Of a stretch of DNA of 64,000 nt, positions 43,940-51,980 are shown piece after piece. The position numbers and the translations under genes were made by a program. This DNA comes from Vibrio sp. Of7-15 (GTDB lineage Bacteria; Pseudomonadota; Gammaproteobacteria; Enterobacterales; Vibrionaceae). The stretch lies in NCBI RefSeq assembly GCF_022347565.1, contig NZ_JAKRGH010000003.1:288910-352909 (forward strand), given 5' to 3'. How positions within the stretch are numbered: the first letter of the stretch is position 1; the number at the start of each line of letters is the position of its first letter. The notes under the pieces were generated by a model. The model worked only from the letters and a program-made list of their open reading frames with translations. It was not told the origin of the DNA and did not search any database.

Positions 43940-43957
43940 ACGTATTCCTCATCGTTG

Positions 43958-44443
43958 TTATAACGTTTTTAGCATCCATACATCACAACCACTGTGAATG
44001 GTGCCATCTAATGGTTTATCTAGGTGTGTAAAGCCTAGCTTTTCATACAAAGACACCGCCGATGTCATGCTGGTTAAGGTATCTAAATAGCATTGCGTAT
44101 ACCCTTTCGATTTAGCATACTCTAAACACTGTAAGGTAAGTGCTTTACCAATTCCAAGGCCACGGCTTTCAGGTAATAAGAAGAGTTTTCGTAATTCGCA
44201 CACTTTATCACTGCCGTTAAAAGCCGCAATACCACTGCCCCCCACAATTTTGCCATTAATGGTCGCCACTAAATACAAACTGCGAGTTTTATCACTATAG
44301 TGTTGGCTCATACAACTGACTTCAGGATCTGAAGGACCAAACCCTTCACCAACAGCACCATATTCTTTCCCAACTTCTTTTATGATATGACATATTTCTC
44401 CATCATATTTTGAAGCAATGTCTTCTATTTTATATTTGCTCAT
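43958..44443 (-). CDS. GNAT family N-acetyltransferase
   Basis: 161-aa cytosolic acetyltransferase. The acetyl-CoA pyrophosphate loop is LPESRGLGIGKALTLQCLEYA, preceded by ELRKLFLL and followed by YLDTLTSMTSAVSLYEKLGF, typical motif A and B. The acceptor is unknown. First gene of a three-gene minus-strand operon with the NUDIX and PhzF genes, which suggests a joint small-molecule modification or damage-repair role, an inference from gene order only. Confidence 0.87.
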   Translation of the reverse strand: MSKYKIEDIASKYDGEICHIIKEVGKEYGAVGEGFGPSDPEVSCMSQHYSDKTRSLYLVATINGKIVGGSGIAAFNGSDKVCELRKLFLLPESRGLGIGKALTLQCLEYAKSKGYTQCYLDTLTSMTSAVSLYEKLGFTHLDKPLDGTIHSGCDVWMLKTL

Positions 44444-44669
44444 TTTTTACTCCAAACAGATTATTCCAAATAATTAAGTGTTTTTAATGTCAAAAAAATC
44501 ATCGATATATATTAACTAAAATATCATTAAGGCCATATTGTAAACAGTAATAAAAACAACAAGATGATATGTTCTAATAAATTTAATTGATTAAATAAAC
44601 GTTATTGATTAAGCTGCAACCGCTTGATTTTATAAGGTATGGGTAAGTTTAAAACCATAAGGAAATACT

Positions 44670-45086
44670 ATGTCCCAGTTTGCTCTCTCTCTGGCCGGCC
44701 TCGGCTCATTTGCTCTTTATTTCGGTCTATCTATTGTCTTTCTGCTTATCTTTAAGTTTGTATATATTCGTATCACACCATACGATGAATGGAAACTGGT
44801 AAAAGAAGAGCAAAATATTGCGGCTGCACTTACGTTATCCGGTGCATTTATTGGTTATAGCTTAGCGATTGCGAGTGCTGCTTCTAACTCTGTAAATTTA
44901 ATTGATTTTGCTATCTGGGGTGTTGTTGCGTTAATTGCCCAAGTTATCGCCTACGCTATTGTTCGATTTGGTTTCATGCCTAAATTAGTTGAACGCATTA
45001 AGGGCAACGAAATCCCTGCTGGCGTAGTCATGGGCTCAATGTCTATTGCTATTGGCCTTCTAAACGCTGCCTGCATGACGTACTAG
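44670..45086 (+). CDS. yjfL: DUF350 membrane protein (YjfL-like)
   Basis: 138-aa inner-membrane protein with four hydrophobic segments (near residues 12-35, 48-70, 78-100, 112-137) of the DUF350/YjfL family. It has TPYDEWKLVKEEQNIAAALT and GAFIGYSLAIASAASNSVNL, the typical family start. It is the first gene of the second half of the split yjf module; yjfM follows 8 bp later. AAGGAAA precedes the ATG. Role presumed to be membrane-associated with PspA, not demonstrated. Confidence 0.82.
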   Translation: MSQFALSLAGLGSFALYFGLSIVFLLIFKFVYIRITPYDEWKLVKEEQNIAAALTLSGAFIGYSLAIASAASNSVNLIDFAIWGVVALIAQVIAYAIVRFGFMPKLVERIKGNEIPAGVVMGSMSIAIGLLNAACMTY

Positions 45087-45094
45087 GAGGGCAC

Positions 45095-45733
45095 ATGAAA
45101 CGTAGTCAAAACGTTGTTCTTCCACAAATGCGAAAAAATTGGCGCACTTTTAGTGTAGCGCCAGTGTCCATCGCCGTTGCTAGCGCCATGTTAGCTGGAT
45201 GTAGTGATAACAGAACAAAAACAACCATCTACAGCACCATTGATGATTGTATTGATGATCACCCTAACTATGCTTACCAATGTCGCTCAGCATATCAGGA
45301 TGCATTAAAAGAGGCGGCAAAAACCGCACCGAAATACAAAACATTAGAAAACTGTGCTTATGAGTTCGGTTATAGTGGCTGTGTTGAAACGCCAAATAAT
45401 AACTGGTTTATGCCAGCAATGAGCGGATTTATGTTTGCTCGCGTACGGCATAATAATCAAAGCTATTACTCTCAGCCAATGTTTAGTTCTACTAACTCAA
45501 GCAGTGTGTACTATAACGATTGGATTACTTCCGACGGCCGCAAGTACGGAACTAAATACAGCAAAAGCACTGTACTGATTAGTGAAAGCGAGATGAAACC
45601 AAAGCCTGTGGTTACACGCACCATTTCTCGTGGTGGCTTTGGCTCAACAGTTTCAGCAAAATCGAGCTGGAGCAGCTCAAGCTCTAAATCTAGCTCAAGC
45701 TCTAAGAGCTGGGGTTCTAGCTGGGGCGGCTAA
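45095..45733 (+). CDS. yjfM: DUF1190 lipoprotein-like protein (YjfM/YgiB-like)
   Basis: 212-aa exported protein of the DUF1190 family. A late hydrophobic signal ends at the lipobox MLAGC. The mature part has repeated Cys segments DDCIDDHPNYAYQCRSAYQD and NCAYEFGYSGC, then NNWFMPAMSGFMFAR, then a low-complexity Ser/Lys/Trp tail. These are the features of E. coli YjfM and YgiB. It sits between the DUF350 gene (8 bp) and the amidoligase-like gene; a hairpin at 45755 may reduce read-through to the latter. Confidence 0.82.
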   Translation: MKRSQNVVLPQMRKNWRTFSVAPVSIAVASAMLAGCSDNRTKTTIYSTIDDCIDDHPNYAYQCRSAYQDALKEAAKTAPKYKTLENCAYEFGYSGCVETPNNNWFMPAMSGFMFARVRHNNQSYYSQPMFSSTNSSSVYYNDWITSDGRKYGTKYSKSTVLISESEMKPKPVVTRTISRGGFGSTVSAKSSWSSSSSKSSSSSKSWGSSWGG

Positions 45734-45754
45734 AAACTCACTCCCTTATGATAC

Positions 45755-45782
45755 AGGCCAGCAACACAACGCTGGCCTTTTC
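45755..45782 (+). terminator. Hairpin between yjfM and yjfC homologues
   Basis: AGGCCAGC, 8-base loop, GCTGGCCT, then TTTTC. Its place inside the gene set suggests partial termination. Confidence 0.6.
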
Positions 45783-45811
45783 TGCTGTTAAGAAGACCTT
45801 CAGAGATCCCA

Positions 45812-46978
45812 ATGCTTCGTATTGAAAGTACCCCAAGAAAACACTGGCAACAGCTTGCTGCTGAATATGGCTTTGGCTTCCACACCATGTATGGTGAACC
45901 CTACTGGGATGAAAGCGCTTATTATCAATTTACGTTAAACCAGATCGAAAAAGATCTTGAAGATCCAACCAAAGAAATCCATGAAATGTGCCTCGACGTT
46001 GTGGATATGGTTGTCAAAGATGATTACTGGCTAAAACGCTTTCAAATTCCAGAAGCCATGTGGCAAAACGTGCTTGACTCATGGAAACGTAAAGAGCCTT
46101 CTCTCTACTCTCGTATTGATTTAGCCTACGACGGCACTGGCCCTGCAAAATTTTATGAGAACAACGCCGATACACCAACGTCACTGTACGAAACGGGTTT
46201 TTGGCAGTGGTTTTGGCTAGAAGACTTAGTAAAAAGTGGCAAGATCCGACGAGATGCTGATCAGTTCAACTTACTTCAAGAATTAATGATGGCTCGCTTC
46301 CAAGAGCTTGCTCGCCTACAGCCAGGCCAGACACTTCATTTTTCATGTTGCAAAGACACTGAAGAAGATCGCGGTACAGTTCAATACATGGAAGACTGCG
46401 CTAAAGAAGCTGGTTTGAATACCGCATTTGTACACATTGAAGATATTGGTGTTACCGCCGACGGTGAATTTACGGACTCCGATGATCGCCTTATTCGCTG
46501 GATGTTTAAACTCTATCCTTGGGAGTTCATGTTCCGTGAAGAGTATGCGCAACATTTGAACAGTGCCAAAGTAAACTGGTTAGAGCCGATGTGGAAATCC
46601 ATTATTTCCAATAAAGCTCTACTGCCAGCATTGTGGCAAAAGTTTCCTAACCACCCTAATTTGTTGCCTTCTTATTTTGCTGATGATCCAAAAGCAAAGC
46701 AGCTCAAAGATTACGTAATCAAACCATTATTTTCACGTGAAGGTGCCAACATTCAGGTAGTGCGTAATGGAAAAATAGCCTTAGATACGGAAGGCCCTTA
46801 TGGGGAAGAAGGTCATATTATTCAAGCTTTCCATCCGTTACCTAAATTTAAAGATAACTACACCTTAATTGGAAGCTGGCTGATTAACGATGAACCTGCG
46901 GGCATTTCACTTCGTGAAGACAGCTCACTCGTGACGCAAGATTTATCTCGCTACTTGCCTCATATTATTCTTGATTAA
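45812..46978 (+). CDS. yjfC: Glutathionylspermidine synthase-like ATP-grasp protein (YjfC-like)
   Basis: 388-aa ATP-grasp amidoligase like E. coli YjfC and the synthetase half of Gsp. Seen: ESTPRKHWQQLAAEYGFGFH, RIDLAYDGTGPAKFYENNAD followed by TPTSLYE, the ATP-binding LLPSYF and LFSREGANIQV segments, and SWLINDEPAGISLREDSSLV near the end. No amidase domain is attached. It would join a peptide carboxylate to an amine; natural substrates are unknown for this branch. Last gene of the second yjf half, with a terminator at 46992. Confidence 0.85.
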   Translation: MLRIESTPRKHWQQLAAEYGFGFHTMYGEPYWDESAYYQFTLNQIEKDLEDPTKEIHEMCLDVVDMVVKDDYWLKRFQIPEAMWQNVLDSWKRKEPSLYSRIDLAYDGTGPAKFYENNADTPTSLYETGFWQWFWLEDLVKSGKIRRDADQFNLLQELMMARFQELARLQPGQTLHFSCCKDTEEDRGTVQYMEDCAKEAGLNTAFVHIEDIGVTADGEFTDSDDRLIRWMFKLYPWEFMFREEYAQHLNSAKVNWLEPMWKSIISNKALLPALWQKFPNHPNLLPSYFADDPKAKQLKDYVIKPLFSREGANIQVVRNGKIALDTEGPYGEEGHIIQAFHPLPKFKDNYTLIGSWLINDEPAGISLREDSSLVTQDLSRYLPHIILD

Positions 46979-46991
46979 ACGCCGAACACTC

Positions 46992-47020
46992 AGACCATCA
47001 TATAAACCATATGATGGTCT
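46992..47020. terminator. Bidirectional terminator after yjfC
   Basis: AGACCATCATAT, loop AAACC, ATATGATGGTCT: a perfect 12-bp stem between convergent genes. Confidence 0.75.
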
Positions 47021-47046
47021 TCACAGCTCATCTTTTTATATTTCTA

Positions 47047-48057
47047 CTACTTCAGGTAACCATCTAACCAACGAAACAGCTCGTAATACACTTGGTCTCG
47101 AACACTTTGTTCCGATAACACTAAATCATGTAACCCACCGTCGACGCGAATTTTAGTTACATGATCGCCTAAATAATCCGCATATTCATTAATTTCATCT
47201 ACCACCAATACCGTATCCATCGTGGAAGCTTTGTCTGTATAAAAAAGTGGTTTATAGCTGTATTTAGAGTGCATAACCAAAATTGGCACTTCTATATCTA
47301 ACCCCTCTTTCACTTTATGTTGAGCCATGTACACAGCACGCAGCCAACCAGCATAAACAGGGATATCTCCTCCGTCTCTACCTACAGGCTTCCAATCAAG
47401 GTTAAAATCCCACTCACCGTAATATTGATCGCTAATGGATTGACCATACACTTTTAGGTTTGGTGGTGTTGGTAGCTCACAAAATGGGCACGTTAAGCCC
47501 AACGCCATAATCGCAGAGGCTCCTGTGGGCACTTTGTTTAAATACGGGCTATTTAAAAAAACAGCATCTATTGTTTTATCTGCCTTAAACTTATTGGCAT
47601 ACGTTGCACCGATCAATCCACCAGTGGAATGACCAGCCAGTAGTAACTGTGTATTCCCCTCTTCGCCACGAATCAATGTAATTGCTTTCGTAATTTCCTC
47701 ATCATATTCGCTGATGTCTTTCATCATATTTGGATGAAGGGTATTTTCCGATATCGAACGGCCGTATTTACGAAGATCAATAGCGTAAAAATTATACCCA
47801 TTGTCTAGATATTTTTGAGCCATCTCTTCTTGAAAGAAATAGTCTGAATAACCATGAATGTACAACACGGCTTTTTGACTATCTTCGGAATTTCTCTGCC
47901 TGATCACAGTCGCGATCGCTACCCCATCGTAGTCATCTTGCAACGACAATGTTGTTGTTTCAAAGCCTGATAATTCGCTGTCTTCTACCCAATCCGTTGC
48001 TTGTGCAGAACTCAGAAATCCACAGCACAGTAAAAGTGCAATCGATGCTTTTTTCAA
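47047..48057 (-). CDS. Exported alpha/beta hydrolase (serine aminopeptidase S33-like)
   Basis: 336-aa protein with a signal peptide (KKASIALLLCCGFLSSAQA). The lipase-like domain has the HG loop LYIHGYSDYFF, nucleophile LLLAGHSTGGLIGATYANK, and a terminal His in VDGGLHDLVLS. It resembles monoacylglycerol lipase/lysophospholipase S33 proteins. A TTG at 48057 is taken as start because AAGGAGA lies 6-7 bases upstream; the longer frame to 48129 has an unlikely N terminus. Convergent with yjfC. Confidence 0.8.
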   Translation of the reverse strand: MKKASIALLLCCGFLSSAQATDWVEDSELSGFETTTLSLQDDYDGVAIATVIRQRNSEDSQKAVLYIHGYSDYFFQEEMAQKYLDNGYNFYAIDLRKYGRSISENTLHPNMMKDISEYDEEITKAITLIRGEEGNTQLLLAGHSTGGLIGATYANKFKADKTIDAVFLNSPYLNKVPTGASAIMALGLTCPFCELPTPPNLKVYGQSISDQYYGEWDFNLDWKPVGRDGGDIPVYAGWLRAVYMAQHKVKEGLDIEVPILVMHSKYSYKPLFYTDKASTMDTVLVVDEINEYADYLGDHVTKIRVDGGLHDLVLSEQSVRDQVYYELFRWLDGYLK

Positions 48058-48302
48058 AATGAATCTCCTTTTATGAAAGCGGTTAGTACTACGTAATAAA
48101 ACCAACTTAGCATAGAGGTCAGACCACAAAAAGCTCGAACGAGCATATTAAACATTCAAAGTTAAACAAATGTGACTAAGGTTACAAGACGGATAAAATA
48201 AGAAACCAGTGGCATTTATATTGAAATGAAATGTCTTTCTTTTAAAAGGGATTTGTGTATATAACAATGATGCAAATAATTAAACGGTTTTCTTAGATAA
48301 AA

Positions 48303-48327
48303 AAAGCTGGAAGAGTGTTCCAGCTTT
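48303..48327 (-). terminator. Terminator of glpR
   Basis: On the minus strand AAAGCTGGAA, short loop, TTCCAGCTTT and further T. Confidence 0.85.
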
Positions 48328-48366
48328 GTTGTTAATCAAATCTATAACTAAAGAGATAAGTCGGTA

Positions 48367-49134
48367 CTAAGTTCTAATTACCTCATAAGCAATATCGTGT
48401 TCATTCAATACTGCAGTGATCTCAACAGGTGGCTCTTCGTTTGTGATCAACAAGTGGATTTCTGAAATATTGCCTAAATTCACCATAGCATTACGGCCAA
48501 ATTTAGTATGATCAACTGCAAGGAATACACTACGGCTGTTTTCAATAATGGCTTTTTTCACACGCACTTCATGGTAATCAAAATCCAGCAATGAGCCATC
48601 GTAGTCGATACCACTAATACCCAATATACCGAAATCTAAACGGAACTGAGAGATAAAGTCGAGGGTAGCTTCCCCCACTATGCCACCATCTTTATTACGA
48701 ACTTCTCCACCAGCTAGAATTACTTTGAAGTCGTCTTTACCCATTAATATGCTGGCCACATTAATGTTGTTGGTCACAATACGTAAATCTTTATGGCTTT
48801 CTGCCAGCGCTCTTGCCACTGCTTCTGGTGTTGTACCTATATCAATGAACAGGGTTGCACCATCTGGGATGTGTTTTGCCAAGGCTTGAGCAATGCTGTC
48901 TTTTTCACCTAATTGCATGACTTTACGTGCATTGTAAGCGGTATTTACTGAGCTTGAAGGAATGGTTGCCCCACCATGATGACGACGAATTTTATTTTCA
49001 TCAGCAAGCTCATTAAGATCACGGCGAATGGTTTGCGGACTAACGTTAAAACGTTCAACAAGATCATCAGTGCTAACGTAACCGTGCTTCTGAACAAGAT
49101 CGATTATTTCTTGGTGTCTCTTGGTTTGTTTCAC
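48367..49134 (-). CDS. glpR: Glycerol-3-phosphate regulon repressor GlpR (DeoR family)
   Basis: 255-aa DeoR-type repressor. The winged helix reads HQEIIDLVQKHGYVSTDDLV, then FNVSPQTIRRDLNELADENK and RRHHGGA; the effector domain has LFIDIGTTPEAVARAL, NNINVASIL and LAGGEVRNKDGGIVG, matching GlpR, which responds to glycerol-3-phosphate. It starts at a GTG with AAGGA about 10 bases upstream. It lies directly after glpK but behind a terminator, so it has its own promoter, with an operator-like half-site at 49237. Confidence 0.92.
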   Translation of the reverse strand: MKQTKRHQEIIDLVQKHGYVSTDDLVERFNVSPQTIRRDLNELADENKIRRHHGGATIPSSSVNTAYNARKVMQLGEKDSIAQALAKHIPDGATLFIDIGTTPEAVARALAESHKDLRIVTNNINVASILMGKDDFKVILAGGEVRNKDGGIVGEATLDFISQFRLDFGILGISGIDYDGSLLDFDYHEVRVKKAIIENSRSVFLAVDHTKFGRNAMVNLGNISEIHLLITNEEPPVEITAVLNEHDIAYEVIRT

Positions 49135-49236
49135 GAACCGTATATCCTTATTCCAATTACTTCTTTGGAAATTAGTTTACCTAGCAAGCCATGAATAGCA
49201 ATGTAACAAGCCCCCAGCTACGTGATTTAAATCATA

Positions 49237-49248
49237 ATATGTTCGAAT
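49237..49248. promoter_or_regulatory. GlpR half-operator upstream of glpR
   Basis: ATATGTTCGAAT resembles the E. coli GlpR half-site WATGTTCGWT. It lies about 100 bp before the glpR start and after the glpK terminator, which would allow autoregulation. Confidence 0.4.
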
Positions 49249-49255
49249 AGAAACA

Positions 49256-49281
49256 AAAAGAGCGTCCGAAGACGCTCTTTT
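49256..49281. terminator. Terminator of glpFK
   Basis: AAAAGAGCGTC, loop CGAA, GACGCTCTTTT: an 11-bp stem with T runs on both strands, 28 bp past the glpK stop. Confidence 0.88.
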
Positions 49282-49308
49282 AATCATATAGGTGTATATT
49301 CGAGATTG

Positions 49309-50823
49309 TTAGTCTTCATCGTGCATATCAGCCCAAGATTGCGCACATTTAACCGCACGTTTCCAACCTTTGTAGCGTTTTTCACGTTTTACTTCATCGC
49401 ACTGCGGCTCAAAAGAACGATCAATCACGGCTTTATCTGCCAGCTCATCTAGGCTATCCCAGAAACCAACCGCTAAACCGGCTAAGTAAGCAGCACCTAA
49501 CGCGGTTACCTCCGTCACTTCTGGGCGGTGAACCTCTGTATCTAGAATGTCTGATTGGAACTGCATCAGGAAGTTATTCGCTACTGCACCACCATCAACA
49601 CGCAGTGCCGACAACTTAATGCCAGAGTCCGCTTGCATGGCATCCAATACATCACGGGTTTGGTAAGCAATACCTTCAAGGGTTGCACGAATAATATGGT
49701 TAGAGTTAACGCCACGAGTTAGGCCAACAATCGTACCACGAGCGTATGCATCCCAGTATGGTGCCCCTAAACCAGTAAAGGCAGGAACAACGTACACACC
49801 GTTAGAGGTATCTACTTTTGTGGCAAAATATTCTGAGTCTTTTGCATCCGCCAGCAACTTCATTTCATCACGAAGCCATTGAATAGACGCCCCCCCCATG
49901 AATACCGCGCCCTCAAGAGCATACGCAGCTTCACCTCTTGGGCCACACGCCAGTGTCGTTAGAAGGCCATTCTTCGAAGTAACTTTCTCTTTACCTGTGT
50001 TCATTAATAAGAAACAGCCAGTACCGTATGTGTTCTTCGCTTGCCCCTGCTCTACACACATTTGACCGTAAAGTGCCGCTTGTTGATCACCCGCAATACC
50101 TGCAATTGGAATACGCGTTCCGCCTTTACCACCAATGTTTGTTTTGCCGTACACTTCTGATGACGATTTAACTTCAGGCATCATGGACAATGGAATATCA
50201 AACGCTTTCAGTAGTTTCTCATCCCACTCTAGAGAGTTAATATTAAACAACATAGTACGAGATGCGTTGGTATAATCCGTTACATGCACTCGGCCTTGCG
50301 TCATGTTCCAAACAAGCCAAGTATCTACCGTACCAAACAGCAGTTCACCCGCTTCAGCTTGTTCACGAGCACCTTCAACGTTATCTAAAATCCACTTAAT
50401 TTTTGTGCCTGAGAAGTATGGATCCACAACAAGGCCTGTGTTTTCACGAATGTACTCTTCTAGGCCGTCTTCTTTTAGTGTTTCACAAATATCCGCAGTA
50501 CGGCGACATTGCCAAACAATAGCGTTATATACAGGTTTACCCGTATTTTTGTTCCAAACAATGGTGGTTTCACGTTGGTTCGTGATACCAATGGCAGCAA
50601 CTTCGTCAGAATGAATCCCTGATTTTGCTAACGCCTCTACAAGCGTTGAGCTTTGAGTCGCATAAATTTCTAATGCGTCATGTTCCACCCACCCCGCTTG
50701 AGGGTAGATTTGAGTAAATTCACGCTGAGAGACACTCACGATATTGGCATCGTGGTCCAAAATAACAGCACGAGAACTGGTTGTACCTTGATCCAATGCT
50801 ACGATGTATTTTTGCTCAGTCAT
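49309..50823 (-). CDS. glpK: Glycerol kinase GlpK
   Basis: 504-aa cytosolic FGGY kinase converting glycerol to glycerol-3-phosphate with ATP. Seen: [32 protein letters not shown], the FGGY signature [20 protein letters not shown] and the ATP-site [17 protein letters not shown]. The E. coli length is 502 aa. It follows glpF by 52 bp with an AAGGA ribosome site, so glpFK form one transcript, feeding glycerol-3-phosphate that in turn inactivates GlpR. Confidence 0.96.
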   Translation of the reverse strand: MTEQKYIVALDQGTTSSRAVILDHDANIVSVSQREFTQIYPQAGWVEHDALEIYATQSSTLVEALAKSGIHSDEVAAIGITNQRETTIVWNKNTGKPVYNAIVWQCRRTADICETLKEDGLEEYIRENTGLVVDPYFSGTKIKWILDNVEGAREQAEAGELLFGTVDTWLVWNMTQGRVHVTDYTNASRTMLFNINSLEWDEKLLKAFDIPLSMMPEVKSSSEVYGKTNIGGKGGTRIPIAGIAGDQQAALYGQMCVEQGQAKNTYGTGCFLLMNTGKEKVTSKNGLLTTLACGPRGEAAYALEGAVFMGGASIQWLRDEMKLLADAKDSEYFATKVDTSNGVYVVPAFTGLGAPYWDAYARGTIVGLTRGVNSNHIIRATLEGIAYQTRDVLDAMQADSGIKLSALRVDGGAVANNFLMQFQSDILDTEVHRPEVTEVTALGAAYLAGLAVGFWDSLDELADKAVIDRSFEPQCDEVKREKRYKGWKRAVKCAQSWADMHDED

Positions 50824-50875
50824 GGGAGATTCCTTATTGTTTCAACGATAAATTGTTTTATTAATAATTTTAGTT

Positions 50876-51730
50876 TTAAACACGTACTTCTTGTTGTTCT
50901 TCCGATTCTTCACACTGATTTGGAATCGTACAGCCAGTTCCTACGTTAGGTAAAAATTGTGCGATGGCTTTTGGATATGCCCAAGCGCCAAAACATGCAC
51001 CAGCAATTGGGCCTAAGATTGGAACAATGAAGTATGGGATGTCTTTCGCGCCTGTAAGTGCATGCTCCCAACCCGCTAAATATGCGAAGAACTTAGGACC
51101 AAAATCACGTGCTGGGTTCATAGCAAAACCAGTTAGTGGGCCTAAAGAACCACCAATTACTGCGATAAGAATACCGATCAGTAATGGGTTCATTGCTCCA
51201 CGAGACGCACCGTTGTTCTCATCACCTAATGCTAAAATGGCAAACATCAATACCGCTGTAATTATAAATTCAACTGCTACCGCACCAAAGAAGGATAAAG
51301 AAGGATGTGGGTAAGTAGAGAAAATACCAGCCGTTGACAGTGCCGCTTCACTGCTACGAACAAAACCATTCGCAACCTCATAATCAACAAACAAGTTGCT
51401 GTATAAACCATATACCAACGCCGCTGAACAAAACGCCCCCGCCAGCTGAGACACGATATAAGGGAGTACTTTCTGCTTATCAAATCCGTGGAAAGCAGCA
51501 AGTGCAATAGTAACAGCAGGGTTAATATGAGCGCCGGACACACCCGCAGTGCAGTAGATGGCAATACTTACCCCTAAGCCCCACATGATGCTAATTTCCC
51601 ATTGGCCAAAACTGGCACCAGTTAACACTAACGCTGCTACGCAACCAACACCAAAAAAGATCAGTAAGCCAGTTCCTATAAACTCAGCTAGACACTCTCC
51701 CAACAGAGTATGTTTTTTTGTGTGAGTCAT
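50876..51730 (-). CDS. glpF: Glycerol facilitator GlpF (aquaglyceroporin)
   Basis: 284-aa inner-membrane channel for glycerol of the MIP family. Six helices and the two NPA half-helices are seen: GAHINPAVTIALAAFHGFD and GFAMNPARDFGPKFFAYLAG, the second with the Asp that marks glycerol channels. A short acidic tail ends EESEEQQEVRV. First gene of the glpFK operon, with a tandem repeat in its promoter that resembles GlpR operator half-sites. Confidence 0.94.
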   Translation of the reverse strand: MTHTKKHTLLGECLAEFIGTGLLIFFGVGCVAALVLTGASFGQWEISIMWGLGVSIAIYCTAGVSGAHINPAVTIALAAFHGFDKQKVLPYIVSQLAGAFCSAALVYGLYSNLFVDYEVANGFVRSSEAALSTAGIFSTYPHPSLSFFGAVAVEFIITAVLMFAILALGDENNGASRGAMNPLLIGILIAVIGGSLGPLTGFAMNPARDFGPKFFAYLAGWEHALTGAKDIPYFIVPILGPIAGACFGAWAYPKAIAQFLPNVGTGCTIPNQCEESEEQQEVRV

Positions 51731-51803
51731 TATTTCAGTTCCTTTGTTTTATTTTTGTGTAGGGTTCACTTTGATTGTGCGAAAGAGAATGTACCCTTTT
51801 AAA

Positions 51804-51825
51804 ACAAAAACGAAACAAAAACGAA
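51804..51825. promoter_or_regulatory. Tandem 11-bp repeat, putative GlpR operator of glpFK
   Basis: ACAAAAACGAA is repeated exactly twice in tandem, so ACGAA (TTCGT on the coding strand) recurs one helical turn apart, with GTTCG nearby. DeoR-type repressors such as GlpR bind TTCG-containing direct repeats. It lies 75-95 bp upstream of the glpF start. Confidence 0.5.
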
Positions 51826-51980
51826 CTAAAACTGAGCGTTCGAGCACACTATTTATTCACACGAACTAACATAAAAGAAACAACATGAAATGAGGTAATT
51901 AGGAGCAATCAGGTCAGACCAGAATAAAGTAACACAAATATCAGCAGGAAAAAATGAACTGGATCGAGTTGTGGAAAGGA

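Noticed and set aside
51756..51780. CRP-like site TGTG...TCAC upstream of glpF
   Set aside because: The half-sites are spaced one base too close and the outer bases do not match.
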